Assembly (NCBI RefSeq): GCF_022288725.1
Contig: NZ_JAKNTA010000001.1
Coordinates: forward strand, 1,012,221 to 1,076,220
DNA length: 64,000 nt
Reading direction: 5' to 3'
Source: Kitasatospora sp. A2-31
GTDB lineage: Bacteria; Actinomycetota; Actinomycetes; Streptomycetales; Streptomycetaceae
Part shown: one piece after another, positions 1-13,299 of the stretch
How the letters are laid out: every line of letters starts with the position of its first letter
Position numbering within the stretch: the first letter of the stretch is position 1
The notes under the pieces: model-generated
The model's input: only the letters and a program-made list of their open reading frames with translations
Told to the model about the DNA's origin: nothing
Databases searched by the model: none
Made by a program: the position numbers and the translations under genes

Positions 1-466
<466 letters not shown>

Positions 467-886
467 ATGCTTGCCCGACTGTGCTCGATGAAGAGCTGCA
501 GGCGACACACTCGCGTTGAGCGGCACGGCAACCACCGGAATAGGGCGGCCCCGCGCACTGCGTCCTCGCTGTGTTATTTCAAAAGGAATCTCCAACCCCA
601 GAGAATCTGAGGCCGGGGATGTCAACATATCTGGCGTTGACTTTTGGCACGCTGTTGAGTTCTCAAGGAACGGACGCTTCCTTCAGGCGGCTTTCACACC
701 GGCCCTCCGGGCGCTTCGTTCTTTCGTGTTTCCAGCTTATCAGATGATTTCCGCTCCGTTTTCCGGAGTTTCATTCATCCGATTCGCTTCGGCCTTTCGG
801 CGCTCCCGAACTCTAGCAGAGTTTCTCGGGCCGTTTTCCCGCTCACCACTCGAAATTCGATTCGAGGGCTTCCGCAGGGGCCGTCC
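467..886 (-). promoter_or_regulatory. rrn operon leader with repeated promoter-like units and antitermination-like element
   Basis: No gene lies here and the stretch is clearly less GC-rich than its surroundings. Two similar units, at 793-840 and 721-766, each read GGAAAACGG, then GAAA, then a -10-like TCTG(C/A)TA(G/A) in the direction of the 16S gene. This fits the multiple tandem promoters known upstream of Streptomyces rrn operons. Nearer the gene, 652-672 reads CCTTGAGAACTCAACAG, resembling the boxA region of actinobacterial rRNA leaders. It is followed by an inverted GTCAAC/GTTGAC pair at 621-641 that may take part in pre-16S processing. Exact start sites cannot be assigned by eye. Confidence 0.65.
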
Positions 887-929
887 CGTGGGGCAACCCG
901 GAGAACATTACGCACCGGGTTGCCCCACG
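887..929 (-). terminator. rnj terminator hairpin
   Basis: A perfect 15-bp inverted repeat (887-901 with 915-929; core GGGGCAACCCGG) with a 13-nt loop, starting 5 nt after the rnj stop. It has no U tract, as is common in Streptomyces. It separates rnj from the rrn promoter region read in the same direction. Confidence 0.85.
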
Positions 930-934
930 TCAAA

Positions 935-2620
<1,686 letters not shown>

Positions 2621-2635
2621 AAGACTCTCCTCACG

Positions 2636-2685
2636 ACGCACGCCATATGCCCGGGGTCCTCCCCCGCGAGACATATGGCGTGCGT
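2636..2685 (-). promoter_or_regulatory. Long hairpin in the rnj 5' leader
   Basis: A perfect 14-bp inverted repeat, ACGCACGCCATATG (2636-2649) with CATATGGCGTGCGT (2672-2685), enclosing a 22-nt loop. On the rnj mRNA it ends directly before the Shine-Dalgarno GAGGAGAG. It could be a dapA terminator, an RNase III or RNase J target for autoregulation, or a translational control stem. The sequence alone does not decide. Confidence 0.6.
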
Positions 2686-2790
2686 ACTCAGTGTCGGTTT
2701 CCTACTGGGTCGGTGCTCTCGCGCCTTCGTCCGGTTCAGCGGCAGACCTCCGGGAGGTCCGGCGAGCCGGGGCGCGCACGTCTGTGTCTG

Positions 2791-3690
2791 CTACAGGTTT
2801 ACCCCGCCTGCGGCGAGATCCTTCTTCAATTGCGCGATCTCCTCGGGCGTCGCGCCGACCAGCGGAAGCCGCAGCGGTCCGGCGGGCAGGCCCTGGAGCT
2901 CCAGCGCGGCCTTGGTGAGGATCACGCCCTGGGTGCGGAAGATACCGGTGAAGACCGGGAGCAGGCTCTGGTGGATCGCCGTGGCCTTGGACACATCGCC
3001 GGCGAGGTAGGCCTCGATCATGGTGCGCAGTTCGCCGGCCACCACGTGCCCGACCACGCTGACCACACCGACGGCTCCGACGGACAGCAGCGGCAGGTTG
3101 AGGATGTCGTCGCCGGAGTACCAGGCCAGGTCGGAGCGGGCGATCGCCCAGGCGGCGGCGCCGAGGTCGCCCTTGGCGTCCTTGTTGGCGACGATCCGCG
3201 GGTGCTCGCCGAGCCGGACCAGCGTCTCGTGGCTCAGTGCCACGCCGCTGCGACCGGGGATGTCGTAGAGCATGACCGGCAGTTCGGTGGCGTCGGCGAT
3301 GTGCGTGGTGTGCCGGTACAGGCCCTCCTGCGGGGGCTTGCTGTAGTAGGGGGTGACGACGAGCAGGCCGTGGGCTCCGGCGGCCTCGGCCTGGCGGGCC
3401 AGCTCGGTGCTGTGGTGCGTGTCGTTGGTGCCGACGCCGGCCACCACGTGGGCGCGGTCCCCCACCGCCTCCACCACGGCACGGACGAGGTCGGCCTTCT
3501 CGGCGTCGCTGGTGGTCGGGGACTCGCCGGTGGTGCCGTTGACGACGAGGCCGTCGTTGCCGGAGTCGACGAGATGTGCGGCGAGGCGCTGGGCGCCGTC
3601 GAGGTCGAGCCCGCCGTCAGCGGTGAACGGCGTCACCATCGCGGTCAGGACCCGGCCGAAGGGCGTCTGGGGGGTGGAGGTCGGAGCCAT
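2791..3690 (-). CDS. dapA: 4-hydroxy-tetrahydrodipicolinate synthase
   Basis: 299 residues, the usual length. The enzyme condenses pyruvate with aspartate semialdehyde, the first committed step of the diaminopimelate/lysine pathway, in the cytoplasm. Visible family motifs are the pyruvate-binding GTTGESPTT at residues 52-60, YYSKPPQEGLYRH near 115-127 with the catalytic Tyr, and the Schiff-base Lys in IVANKDAKGD (K170). The start is ATG; no good Shine-Dalgarno is visible, so a short leader or leaderless transcript is possible. dapB lies 2.4 kb upstream in the same direction, with thyX and a TPR gene between. Confidence 0.97.
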   Translation of the reverse strand: MAPTSTPQTPFGRVLTAMVTPFTADGGLDLDGAQRLAAHLVDSGNDGLVVNGTTGESPTTSDAEKADLVRAVVEAVGDRAHVVAGVGTNDTHHSTELARQAEAAGAHGLLVVTPYYSKPPQEGLYRHTTHIADATELPVMLYDIPGRSGVALSHETLVRLGEHPRIVANKDAKGDLGAAAWAIARSDLAWYSGDDILNLPLLSVGAVGVVSVVGHVVAGELRTMIEAYLAGDVSKATAIHQSLLPVFTGIFRTQGVILTKAALELQGLPAGPLRLPLVGATPEEIAQLKKDLAAGGVNL

Positions 3691-3777
3691 GCGTCCAAAG
3701 CTACTCGTAGGCGGTGGGGCGGTACCCAGGCCGGTCCAGGGTTCGGACAGGTGTAGCGCACGGGCGGCGGAAACGTG

Positions 3778-3823
3778 GGATTCCGGTGCTGCATGCTCGG
3801 GGGTTCATGCAGCACCGGAATCC
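3778..3823 (-). terminator. Hairpin between thyX and dapA
   Basis: A perfect 18-bp inverted repeat with arms at 3778-3795 and 3806-3823 (core TTCCGGTGCTGCATG) and a 10-nt loop. It lies 82 nt beyond the thyX stop and upstream of dapA. It is most likely the thyX terminator. The long, GC-mixed stem could also be an operator. Confidence 0.65.
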
Positions 3824-3904
3824 GTGTCACGAGCGTAGGGAGCGGCCAGAAAAGCCGCAATCCAGACATGCCAGGCAAGCCGCCCATATGCCTGTCGGCC
3901 CAGG

Positions 3905-5545
3905 TCAGGGCGCGACTCGGCCGTGCTTCTCGAAGGCCGCATGGGTGAGCGGCATGAGCCGGGCCCACTGCTCCTCCATCTGCTCGGCGACCATCTCGAT
4001 CTCGCGCTGGGGGAAGGAAGGCACGGCGGCGTTCTCCTTCTTGGTCCGCAGCGACAGGAAGTGCATCAGGGAGCGGGCGTTGCAGGTCGCGTACATGGAG
4101 GAGAAGAGGCCGACCGGCAGCACTGCGCGGGCCACCTCGCGGGCGACGCCGGCGTCCAGCATCTCCCGGTAGCGCCCGTACGCCTCGCGGTAGGCCGTCT
4201 CCATGGCCCCGGTGACGGTCTCGTGCTGCTCGGGGGTGCCCTCGACGAACTCGTAGCGGCCCGGGCGGCCCTCCTGGACCAGCTTGCGGTCCTCTCCGGG
4301 CACGTAGAACACCGGCTGCAGCTCGCGGTAGCGACCGGACTCCTCGTTGTAGGAGTTGTGGACGACGATGCCGTCGGCGAGGAAGTTGTGCCAGGGCCCC
4401 TCGACGGCGAGGTCGTACGTCATCTCTTCGCCGTCCTCGGCGATCCCGGTCACCAGGTCGGCCTTGGCCAGGGCCACCTTGCCGCCGCGCTTCGCCAGGG
4501 CCTGTTCGTCGGCGCTCTTCGCCGCGTGGCAGTCCTGGCAGGCGGGCGCGAGGTTCTTCTCGTCGAGCGCCTTGCCCAGGTCGAGCGCGACCGGGACGAC
4601 GTGGTCGAGCTCCAGTGCCTCGCGGGGGAAGCTGCGGGAGCACAGGTAGCAGACGTCCAGCTCGTCGATGAGCCGATTCCGCTGCATCGAGGTCCAGACC
4701 CCGATGCCCCGTCGCAGGCTCGGCGGCACCAGGGCCTCGGAGGGGCGGGCCGCGGTACCGCCGGTCATCACCGCGTCCCCGACGGCCAGCTCCCCCGCCT
4801 TGCGCCAGCCGTCCGGGGTGAGGATCGCGTGGTCCCTGCTGCAGCGCAGTTGCTTTCCGCCGGCTGTGGTGAGCTTGATGAGCTTCTTGACGCCGGACTC
4901 CATGACGTCGACGATCTTCGCCCGCCCGGCGAGGAGGGTGCGCTCGTCGAAGCACCGCACGTGGTTGCGCCGGACCGACTCCAGCTTGCGCGTGCGCTTT
5001 CCGGGGTTCTGCTCCCGGAACTCCGCGACGGCCGCCTCGGCCGCCTCACGGGAGTCGTGCAGGCCCAGGTGGTGGGTCTCACCCTTGAACTTGACTTGCG
5101 CCCGCCATTTCTCGGACTTCTTGTGCCAGGTCACCCCGCCTTTCGGGGCCGCTACCCGGTCCTCGATGCCGACGTGCCACTGCTGGTGCAGCTCCGCGAT
5201 GGTCCGACGCTTGAGGGAGCCGTCCTTGCCCTGCAGCGTGATCTCGGTGTCCCCGGCGAGGCACCAGCCGCTGCGGTGGCGGTGGAACTCGCGGAAGACG
5301 AAGATCGGCGCACTGATGAAGAAGGTCATCGAGTTGTGCTCGAACGGCGTGCCGTGGCGGTCCCGCATCAGGTAGTTGATCAGGCCCTTGGACTTCTCCG
5401 GGTCCTGCTGGAGCGCCTCCAGGGACTGTTCCCCCGCCGTGGAGACCCGGGCCGCCCAGATCACGTCCGAGTCGGCCGCAGCGCTGCGGACGAGCTCCAC
5501 GGTGACGTCGCTTCGGAACTGGGGGGCCGTCGGTTCGTCGCTCAC
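3905..5545 (-). CDS. thyX: FAD-dependent thymidylate synthase ThyX, intein-containing precursor
   Basis: 546 residues. ThyX makes dTMP from dUMP with methylene-tetrahydrofolate and reduced FAD. Residues 1-94 and 398-546 together form a normal 243-residue ThyX. The signature RHRx7S is split: RHRSGW (89-94) is followed by a 303-residue insert and then SYNEESGRY. The insert begins Cys-Leu-Ala-Gly-Asp and ends Val-His-Asn before Ser, the hallmarks of an intein, so protein splicing should restore an active enzyme. The GTG start overlaps the TGA of the upstream TPR gene (GTGA at 5545-5542), suggesting translational coupling. The extein identity is certain; splicing itself is inferred. Confidence 0.96.
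   Translation of the reverse strand: MSDEPTAPQFRSDVTVELVRSAAADSDVIWAARVSTAGEQSLEALQQDPEKSKGLINYLMRDRHGTPFEHNSMTFFISAPIFVFREFHRHRSGWCLAGDTEITLQGKDGSLKRRTIAELHQQWHVGIEDRVAAPKGGVTWHKKSEKWRAQVKFKGETHHLGLHDSREAAEAAVAEFREQNPGKRTRKLESVRRNHVRCFDERTLLAGRAKIVDVMESGVKKLIKLTTAGGKQLRCSRDHAILTPDGWRKAGELAVGDAVMTGGTAARPSEALVPPSLRRGIGVWTSMQRNRLIDELDVCYLCSRSFPREALELDHVVPVALDLGKALDEKNLAPACQDCHAAKSADEQALAKRGGKVALAKADLVTGIAEDGEEMTYDLAVEGPWHNFLADGIVVHNSYNEESGRYRELQPVFYVPGEDRKLVQEGRPGRYEFVEGTPEQHETVTGAMETAYREAYGRYREMLDAGVAREVARAVLPVGLFSSMYATCNARSLMHFLSLRTKKENAAVPSFPQREIEMVAEQMEEQWARLMPLTHAAFEKHGRVAP
4355..5263 (-). mobile_element. Intein in ThyX with AP2-like and HNH endonuclease domains
   Basis: In-frame element encoding precursor residues 95-397 (303 aa). 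Block A is CLAGDTEI with nucleophile Cys1. Block B is seen as LRCSRDHAI at about intein residues 139-147 with the conserved His. Blocks F/G are WHNFLADGIVVHN with the penultimate His and terminal Asn, followed by Ser as the +1 residue. Between A and B is an AP2-like DNA-binding segment (intein about 42-90; EKWRAQVKFKGETHHLG). After B is an HNH nuclease motif, CYLC...LDHVVP...ACQDCH (about 205-246), with all expected Cys and His present. All motifs look intact, so both splicing and homing are plausible. The insertion sits in the conserved active-site motif, as is typical for inteins. Confidence 0.95.
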
Positions 5546-6036
5546 GCGCTGCTCCTCGCAGGGTTGTCGATGGTGGTGCGGGTGGTGCCGGTGGTACCGG
5601 TCGTGCGGTGCAGCCGGATCGCGTGCTGCATGGTCTTGCGGGCCCGGGGGGTGTCGCCGGCGTCCGCGTAGGCGACCGCGAGGCGGAAGAAGGCCCGCCA
5701 GTCGCCGGGGGCCGCCTCGGCCTCGGCCTTGCGGCGGGCGAACACGGCGTCGGCGGAGTCCCGGTCGATCCGCCCGCCGGCGGTGCGCTTCAGCTCGTCC
5801 ACCGGCAGGCCGCCCTCGGCCTCCAGCTCACGGGCCAGCCGCTCGCTGTCGCGCCCGAAGCGGACGGTCTGGCGCAGGAACCAGACGCCGATCACCGGGA
5901 TGACGAAGGCGCAGAGCCCCATGCCGATGCCGAGCGGCTTGCCGGTGGCGATGAGCTGGACGCCCTCGCCCACGCAGATCAGCGCCACCAGCAGCAGCAC
6001 GCCGGCGAGGACGAAGAAGCCGGTTCGGGAGGTCAC
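5542..6036 (-). CDS. Small membrane protein with TPR-like C-terminus
   Basis: 164 residues, function unknown. Two hydrophobic segments (about 5-30 and 35-55) anchor it in the membrane. They are followed by a charged helix (about 60-80) and a TPR-like unit, WRAFFRLAVAYADAGDTPRA, near residues 112-131. The last residues are rich in Thr. It lies between dapB (25-nt gap) and thyX (4-nt overlap), so the three genes are probably co-transcribed. Genes of this kind sit between dapB and thyX in Streptomyces. No catalytic motif is visible; a scaffold role is only a guess. Confidence 0.85.
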   Translation of the reverse strand: MTSRTGFFVLAGVLLLVALICVGEGVQLIATGKPLGIGMGLCAFVIPVIGVWFLRQTVRFGRDSERLARELEAEGGLPVDELKRTAGGRIDRDSADAVFARRKAEAEAAPGDWRAFFRLAVAYADAGDTPRARKTMQHAIRLHRTTGTTGTTRTTIDNPARSSA

Positions 6037-6061
6037 GTCGTACTCCAGGGGGCCGGCACGG

Positions 6062-8257
<2,196 letters not shown>

Positions 8258-8281
8258 CTAGGAATGGGGGCTAGCGGCGCT

Positions 8282-10489
8282 TCACTCGGAAGCGGCCTCG
8301 CCGCCCTCCTCGCCCTCGATGACGGGGATCAGGGAGAGCTTGCCGCGCGGGTCGATCTCGGCGATCTCGACCTGGACCTTGGCGCCGACGCCGAGCACGT
8401 CCTCGACGTTCTCGACGCGCTTGCCACCGGCCAGCTTGCGGATCTGCGAGATGTGCAGCAGGCCGTCCTTGCCCGGCATGAGCGAGACGAACGCGCCGAA
8501 CGTCGTGGTCTTGACCACGGTGCCCAGGTAGCGCTCGCCGACCTCCGGCATGGTCGGGTTGGCGATCTGGTTGATCGTCGTACGGGCAGCCTCCGCCGAG
8601 GGGCCGTCGACCGCACCGATGTAGATGGTGCCGTCGTCCTCGATGGTGATGTCCGCGCCGGTGTCCTCCTGGATCTGGTTGATCATCTTGCCCTTGGGGC
8701 CGATGACCTCACCGATCTTGTCCACCGGGATCTTGATGGTGATGATGCGCGGCGCGTTCGGCGACATCTCGTCGGGCGCGTCGATGGCCTCGTTCATCAC
8801 GTCGAGGATGTGCAGGCGGGCGTCGCGGGCCTGCTTCAGCGCGGCGGCCAGCACCGACGCCGGGATGCCGTTGAGCTTGGTGTCCAGCTGCAGCGCGGTG
8901 ATGAAGTTGCGGGTACCGGCGACCTTGAAGTCCATGTCGCCGTACGCGTCCTCGGCGCCCAGGATGTCGGTCAGCGCGACGTAGTGGGTCTCGCCGTCGA
9001 TCTCCTGCGAGATCAGGCCCATGGCGATGCCGGCGACGGCGGCCTTCAGCGGCACACCGGCGTTCAGCAGCGACATGGTGGAGGCGCAGACCGACCCCAT
9101 CGAGGTGGAGCCGTTGGAGCCGAGCGCCTCGGAGACCTGGCGGATCGCGTAGGGGAACTCCTCGCGGGTCGGCAGCACGGGCAGGATGGCCCGCTCGGCC
9201 AGCGCGCCGTGGCCGATCTCGCGGCGCTTGGGCGAGCCCACGCGGCCGGTCTCGCCGACCGAGTACGGCGGGAAGTTGTAGTTGTGCATGTAGCGGCGAC
9301 GCGTCTCCGGGGAGAGCGTGTCGAGCTGCTGCTCCATGCGCAGCATGTTCAGCGTGGTGACGCCCAGGATCTGGGTCTCGCCGCGCTCGAACAGGGCGGA
9401 GCCGTGGACGCGCGGGATGGCCTCGACCTCGGCGGCCAGGGTGCGGATGTCGGTGACGCCGCGGCCGTCGATGCGGACCTTGTCCTTGATGACGCGCTCG
9501 CGGACGATCTTCTTGGTCAGCGCGTTGTAGGCGGCGCTGATCTCCTTCTCGCGGCCCTCGAACTCCGGCAGCAGCTTCTCGGCGGCCAGCGCCTTGACGC
9601 GGTCGAGCTCGTTGTTGCGCTCCTGCTTGCCCGCGATGGTGAGGGCCTGGGAGAGCTCGTCCTTGACGGCGGCGGTCAGCGCGGCCAGCACGTCGTCCTG
9701 GTAGTCCAGGAAGACCGGGAACTCGCCGGTCGGCTTGGCGGCCTGGGCGGCCAGCTGGGCCTGGGCGGCGCAGAGCACCTTGATGAACGGCTTGGCGGCC
9801 TCCAGACCGGCGGCGACGACCTCCTCGGTCGGGGCCTCGGCGCCGTCGGCGACCAGCTTGATCGTCTTGTCGGTGGCCTCGGCCTCGACCATCATGATCG
9901 CGACGTCGCCGTCCGGCAGGACGCGACCGGCGACGACCATGTCGAAGACGGCCGACTCCAGCTCGCTGTGGGTCGGGAAGGCGACCCACTGGCCCTTGAT
10001 GAGGGCGACGCGGACGCCACCGATGGGGCCGGAGAACGGCAGGCCGGCCAGCTGGGTGGAGGCGGAGGCGGCGTTGATGGCCACCACGTCGTACAGGTGG
10101 TCCGGGTTGAGGGCCATCACGGTGACGACGACCTGGACCTCGTTGCGCAGGCCCTTGACGAAGGACGGGCGCAGCGGGCGGTCGATCAGGCGGCAGGTGA
10201 GGATGGCGTCCTCGGAGGGCCGGCCCTCACGACGGAAGAACGAGCCGGGGATGCGGCCCGCGGCGTACATCCGCTCCTCGACGTCGACGGTCAGCGGGAA
10301 GAAGTCGAAGTGCTCCTTCGGCTGCTTGGACGCGCTGGTGGCCGACAGGACCATGGTGTCGTCGTCCAGGTAGGCGACGGCGGAGCCGCCGGCCTGGCGG
10401 GCCAGACGGCCGGTCTCGAAGCGGATGGTACGGGTGCCGAAGGAACCGTTGTCGATCACGGCCTCGGCGTAGAACACGTTCTCTTCCAC
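8282..10489 (-). CDS. pnp: Polyribonucleotide nucleotidyltransferase (PNPase)
   Basis: 735 residues with the full PNPase layout: two RNase PH domains separated by a helical domain, then KH ([20 protein letters not shown], about residues 575-595) and S1 ([26 protein letters not shown]) RNA-binding domains. It degrades RNA 3'-5' with phosphate and can add 3' tails. The Streptomyces enzyme is also called guanosine pentaphosphate synthetase. The GTG start has GAGGAG about 10 nt upstream. It lies downstream of rpsO as in most bacteria, with an unusually long 465-nt gap. Confidence 0.98.
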   Translation of the reverse strand: MEENVFYAEAVIDNGSFGTRTIRFETGRLARQAGGSAVAYLDDDTMVLSATSASKQPKEHFDFFPLTVDVEERMYAAGRIPGSFFRREGRPSEDAILTCRLIDRPLRPSFVKGLRNEVQVVVTVMALNPDHLYDVVAINAASASTQLAGLPFSGPIGGVRVALIKGQWVAFPTHSELESAVFDMVVAGRVLPDGDVAIMMVEAEATDKTIKLVADGAEAPTEEVVAAGLEAAKPFIKVLCAAQAQLAAQAAKPTGEFPVFLDYQDDVLAALTAAVKDELSQALTIAGKQERNNELDRVKALAAEKLLPEFEGREKEISAAYNALTKKIVRERVIKDKVRIDGRGVTDIRTLAAEVEAIPRVHGSALFERGETQILGVTTLNMLRMEQQLDTLSPETRRRYMHNYNFPPYSVGETGRVGSPKRREIGHGALAERAILPVLPTREEFPYAIRQVSEALGSNGSTSMGSVCASTMSLLNAGVPLKAAVAGIAMGLISQEIDGETHYVALTDILGAEDAYGDMDFKVAGTRNFITALQLDTKLNGIPASVLAAALKQARDARLHILDVMNEAIDAPDEMSPNAPRIITIKIPVDKIGEVIGPKGKMINQIQEDTGADITIEDDGTIYIGAVDGPSAEAARTTINQIANPTMPEVGERYLGTVVKTTTFGAFVSLMPGKDGLLHISQIRKLAGGKRVENVEDVLGVGAKVQVEIAEIDPRGKLSLIPVIEGEEGGEAASE

Positions 10490-10954
10490 CTGGAAGATCT
10501 CCTCTTTCGTACGTCTCCGGGAGAGCGCCCCCGCGCACAGCCGGTCGGTGGCCCTGGACCCTCTTGCGCAGAGGGAGGCAGTCGGGCCGGTCTTCGATCG
10601 AAGCCTCCGGCGGGCCCCGCTCGTCTGCGGGGCTTCCGGCGGCCACTACCGAGGACCGGCGCCTCTCGGCTGCCGGGCCTGGACGGGCGGTCCGCGTCTG
10701 GGCGCTCTCTCGGATGCGGGCGGCTTCCGTTTGAAGCCTTCGTCCCGCGGGGGGTCTGGGTCTTTCGCCTGGGTGGCGCGGTGTCGCGCCATCACCCGGC
10801 ATGCCCACAACCCTACGGTGCAATCCTCGGCCACCTGGGGAGGTGCGCGCGAGTTGTTATGCGCGGTCGTCTGTCCGGTGCTCCGCGGGCACCGGCCGCG
10901 GCATACGCGCGAGGGGCGGCCCCCCGGTGTGGGGAGCCGCCCCGAGCGGCGGTC
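10490..10954 (-). promoter_or_regulatory. rpsO-pnp intergenic region
   Basis: 465 nt without a credible gene. It holds the rpsO terminator-like hairpin (10913-10943) and then the pnp leader. In Streptomyces and E. coli this interval carries an RNase III target hairpin and a pnp promoter. Apart from the hairpin I could not place these with confidence. Potential reading frames here have no ribosome binding sites or family features. Confidence 0.5.
10913..10943 (-). terminator. rpsO terminator/attenuator hairpin
   Basis: GGGGCGGCCCCCC (10913-10925) pairs with GGGGAGCCGCCCC (10931-10943) with one mismatch and a 5-nt loop. It starts 11 nt after the rpsO stop. It probably partly terminates transcription into pnp. 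Confidence 0.75.
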
Positions 10955-11245
10955 TTAGCGGGCGCCACCGGCGGCACCGCGGCGGATGCCCAGGCGGTCG
11001 ACGAGCGTACGGAAGCGCTCGATGTCCTTCTTGGCCAGGTACTGCAGCAGGCGGCGACGCTGGCCGACCAGGATCAGCAGGCCACGGCGCGAGTGGTGGT
11101 CGTGCTTGTGGGCCTTCAGGTGCTCGGTCAGGTCCGAGATGCGACGGGAGAGCATGGCCACCTGGACCTCGGGGGAGCCGGTGTCGCCCTCCTTGGTGCC
11201 GAACTCGGCGATGATCTGCTTCTTGACGTCAGAGGCGAGTGCCAC
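10955..11245 (-). CDS. rpsO: 30S ribosomal protein S15
   Basis: 96 residues. S15 binds the central domain of 16S rRNA early in small-subunit assembly. The conserved segments [36 protein letters not shown] and [12 protein letters not shown] are all present. A short Ala/Gly tail follows. The start is GTG with AAGGAG 7 nt upstream. It is followed by pnp, the conserved order. Confidence 0.98.
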   Translation of the reverse strand: MALASDVKKQIIAEFGTKEGDTGSPEVQVAMLSRRISDLTEHLKAHKHDHHSRRGLLILVGQRRRLLQYLAKKDIERFRTLVDRLGIRRGAAGGAR

Positions 11246-11418
11246 TGCAACTCCTTCGGGGTGATACCGAGCGGTCCTGGTCTACGGCACAGGACTCTGC
11301 GAGAACTCGGTGTCGCGGCTGAGTGCGGCCTGCGGTCTGCGACCCACGGGGGCGGACACACGGCTGCACTCGAAGAGCAAGCGTACCAGTGCCGCCCCGC
11401 GGCCCGTCGGCGGCCCGG

Positions 11419-12876
11419 TCAGCCGGTGGCGCCGCGGACCAGGGTGTAGACGTCGAGCACGGCGAGCGCCAGCGGGACGAGGGCGATCAGGGTGAGGCTG
11501 TCGACCAGGTCCAGGATGCGCCCCCAGAAGGGGGAGACGCCCAGCCGGGGCACCACCAGGGCGATCGCGGTGAGCACCGCGGCGCCGAAGGCGATCGAGG
11601 TGCCCAGCCAGATGGTCCGCAGGTCGACCTCGGTGGCGCTGGCGGCCTTGAGGATGAACAGCGGGGTGTGCAGGGAGAGGCCGACGATCAGCAGCGACAG
11701 GCCGATCAGGCCGGCGATGGTGAGGCTGAAGACCTGCGCGGTGTAGCGGAACAGCCGGGCGCGCAGCATGGTGGCGATGCCCAGGGTGAGCGCGAGCAGC
11801 TCCGGGAAGAGCGCGTCGGTGAAGCCGAGCACGGCGCAGGCGCCGACGATCACCGCGGCGCAGCCGCCGACCAGGCCGACGAGGACCTCGTGGCCGCGGC
11901 GGGCCTGGTGGGCGATCCGCTCGTACTGGACGGCCTCGGCGCGGCCGGCCTCCTCGTCGTAGTCACGGCTGCGGGTGCGGGTCTGGCCGGGGGCGCTGAA
12001 GCCGACGGGCAGCCGGGCGAAGCGGGCGGAGAGACCGGGCAGGAAGCCGATCACGGCGACGGCGGCGACGCCGGTGACGGCGGCGATGTGGCCGACCGGG
12101 GTGCCGGGCAGCAGGACGGCGGCGAAGCTGGCGAGGGCGCCGGCGGCGGCGACGAAGGCGGCGGCGACGAACAGCGAGTCCCGTTCGGGCAGCAGGCCGA
12201 CCAGCAGCACGGCGACGACGAGGACGGCGACGCAGCCGGTGAGGAACTGCAGCCGGCCCGGGCCGTCCCAGGCGTGGGCGGGCGCGATGACGCCGCTGCC
12301 GCCGATCATGGCGTGCGGGAGGGCGCCGAGGCCGAGGGCGAGTGCGGCCCAGGCGTCCTGGTAGACCCGGGCGCGGACGCCGGCCAGGGCGGTGAGCACC
12401 ACGGCGGTGACGCCGGAGAGCACGCCGGGCAGGCCGTGCATGTCGTGGCGCAGGTCGGAGAACCAGAGCGCGAAGCCGAGCAGGGTGAGCAGCACGCCGG
12501 CACCGATGAGGCCGAAGGCCCGCATCAGCTCGGGGCTCCAGAACCGGCGGTCGGCCTCGACGGCGGTGGCGATGGCGTCGGCGACGTCGTCGTAGACGGC
12601 CGGCGGGAGCGACTCGGCGAACGGGCGCAGGCTGAGCAGGTCACCGTCGCGGACCTGCTGGGCGGCGAGCGGCAGGCCGCTGTCGAGCACGGTGCCGTCG
12701 CGCCGGACGAGGTGGAAGCCGGTCGGCGCGCCGTCGGGCTGGGTCTGGCCGGACAGGCGCAGCACCTCGGGGTAGACGTCCGCGAGCGGGACGTCCTCGG
12801 GCAGGGCGACGTCGATCCGGCTGTCCGGTGCGACGACGGTGACCCGGCAGAAGCCGGTGGTGGCGGACGTGGTCAT
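11419..12876 (-). CDS. eccD: Type VII secretion integral membrane protein EccD
   Basis: 485 residues. An N-terminal ubiquitin-like domain (about 1-90) begins CRVTVVAPDSRIDVALPEDV, and about eleven hydrophobic segments follow from residue ~120 to the end. This is the EccD layout, the channel-forming subunit of the ESX inner-membrane complex. The ATG at 12876 has GAGGTG about 7 nt upstream and is preferred over one 30 nt earlier. It is divergent from eccC across a 423-nt gap. Its 3' end faces rpsO in the same direction, so it may read through into rpsO. Confidence 0.93.
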   Translation of the reverse strand: MTTSATTGFCRVTVVAPDSRIDVALPEDVPLADVYPEVLRLSGQTQPDGAPTGFHLVRRDGTVLDSGLPLAAQQVRDGDLLSLRPFAESLPPAVYDDVADAIATAVEADRRFWSPELMRAFGLIGAGVLLTLLGFALWFSDLRHDMHGLPGVLSGVTAVVLTALAGVRARVYQDAWAALALGLGALPHAMIGGSGVIAPAHAWDGPGRLQFLTGCVAVLVVAVLLVGLLPERDSLFVAAAFVAAAGALASFAAVLLPGTPVGHIAAVTGVAAVAVIGFLPGLSARFARLPVGFSAPGQTRTRSRDYDEEAGRAEAVQYERIAHQARRGHEVLVGLVGGCAAVIVGACAVLGFTDALFPELLALTLGIATMLRARLFRYTAQVFSLTIAGLIGLSLLIVGLSLHTPLFILKAASATEVDLRTIWLGTSIAFGAAVLTAIALVVPRLGVSPFWGRILDLVDSLTLIALVPLALAVLDVYTLVRGATG

Positions 12877-13299
12877 GCTGACACCTCGCCGGCGTTCATC
12901 GCGCACCCCTCGATCGCTCGACGCACTGGGCGCTCCCCCTTGTTGACGGTGCCGCCCTGCGGGCGGCGGTCGGTCTCCTGCTGCACTGCGCGGGCGCCGG
13001 GCCGGGGAACTCGTCCGATCCGGCCTTGAGTTGGCGCGGCGTTACCCTACCCGCTCCGTTCCCGGGTCCGGTCGAGCAGGGGCCGGTGGGGTGCCGCCGG
13101 TGGGTCGCCGGGGGCGACCAGTAGGATCGGCCCCTGCGCAAGGCGACGGGGGCAAGGAGCCGCGCTCCTCCCCGGGGCGCCTGCGGTCGGCGGAGCGGGG
13201 GCGGCGTCACACGGGGCGCCCTCACCCGTACGTATCCAGTTGCGTGAGGGCTGATGCCGAAGTGAACGAGCTGTCCGTTCGAGGCTGCGGGGTGGGAGC
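12877..13299. promoter_or_regulatory. Divergent eccD/eccC promoter region
   Basis: 423 nt between two divergent ESX genes, so it should hold promoters for both. It is GC-rich with no clear -10/-35 pair, repeat, or small gene that I can support. Confidence 0.4.
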
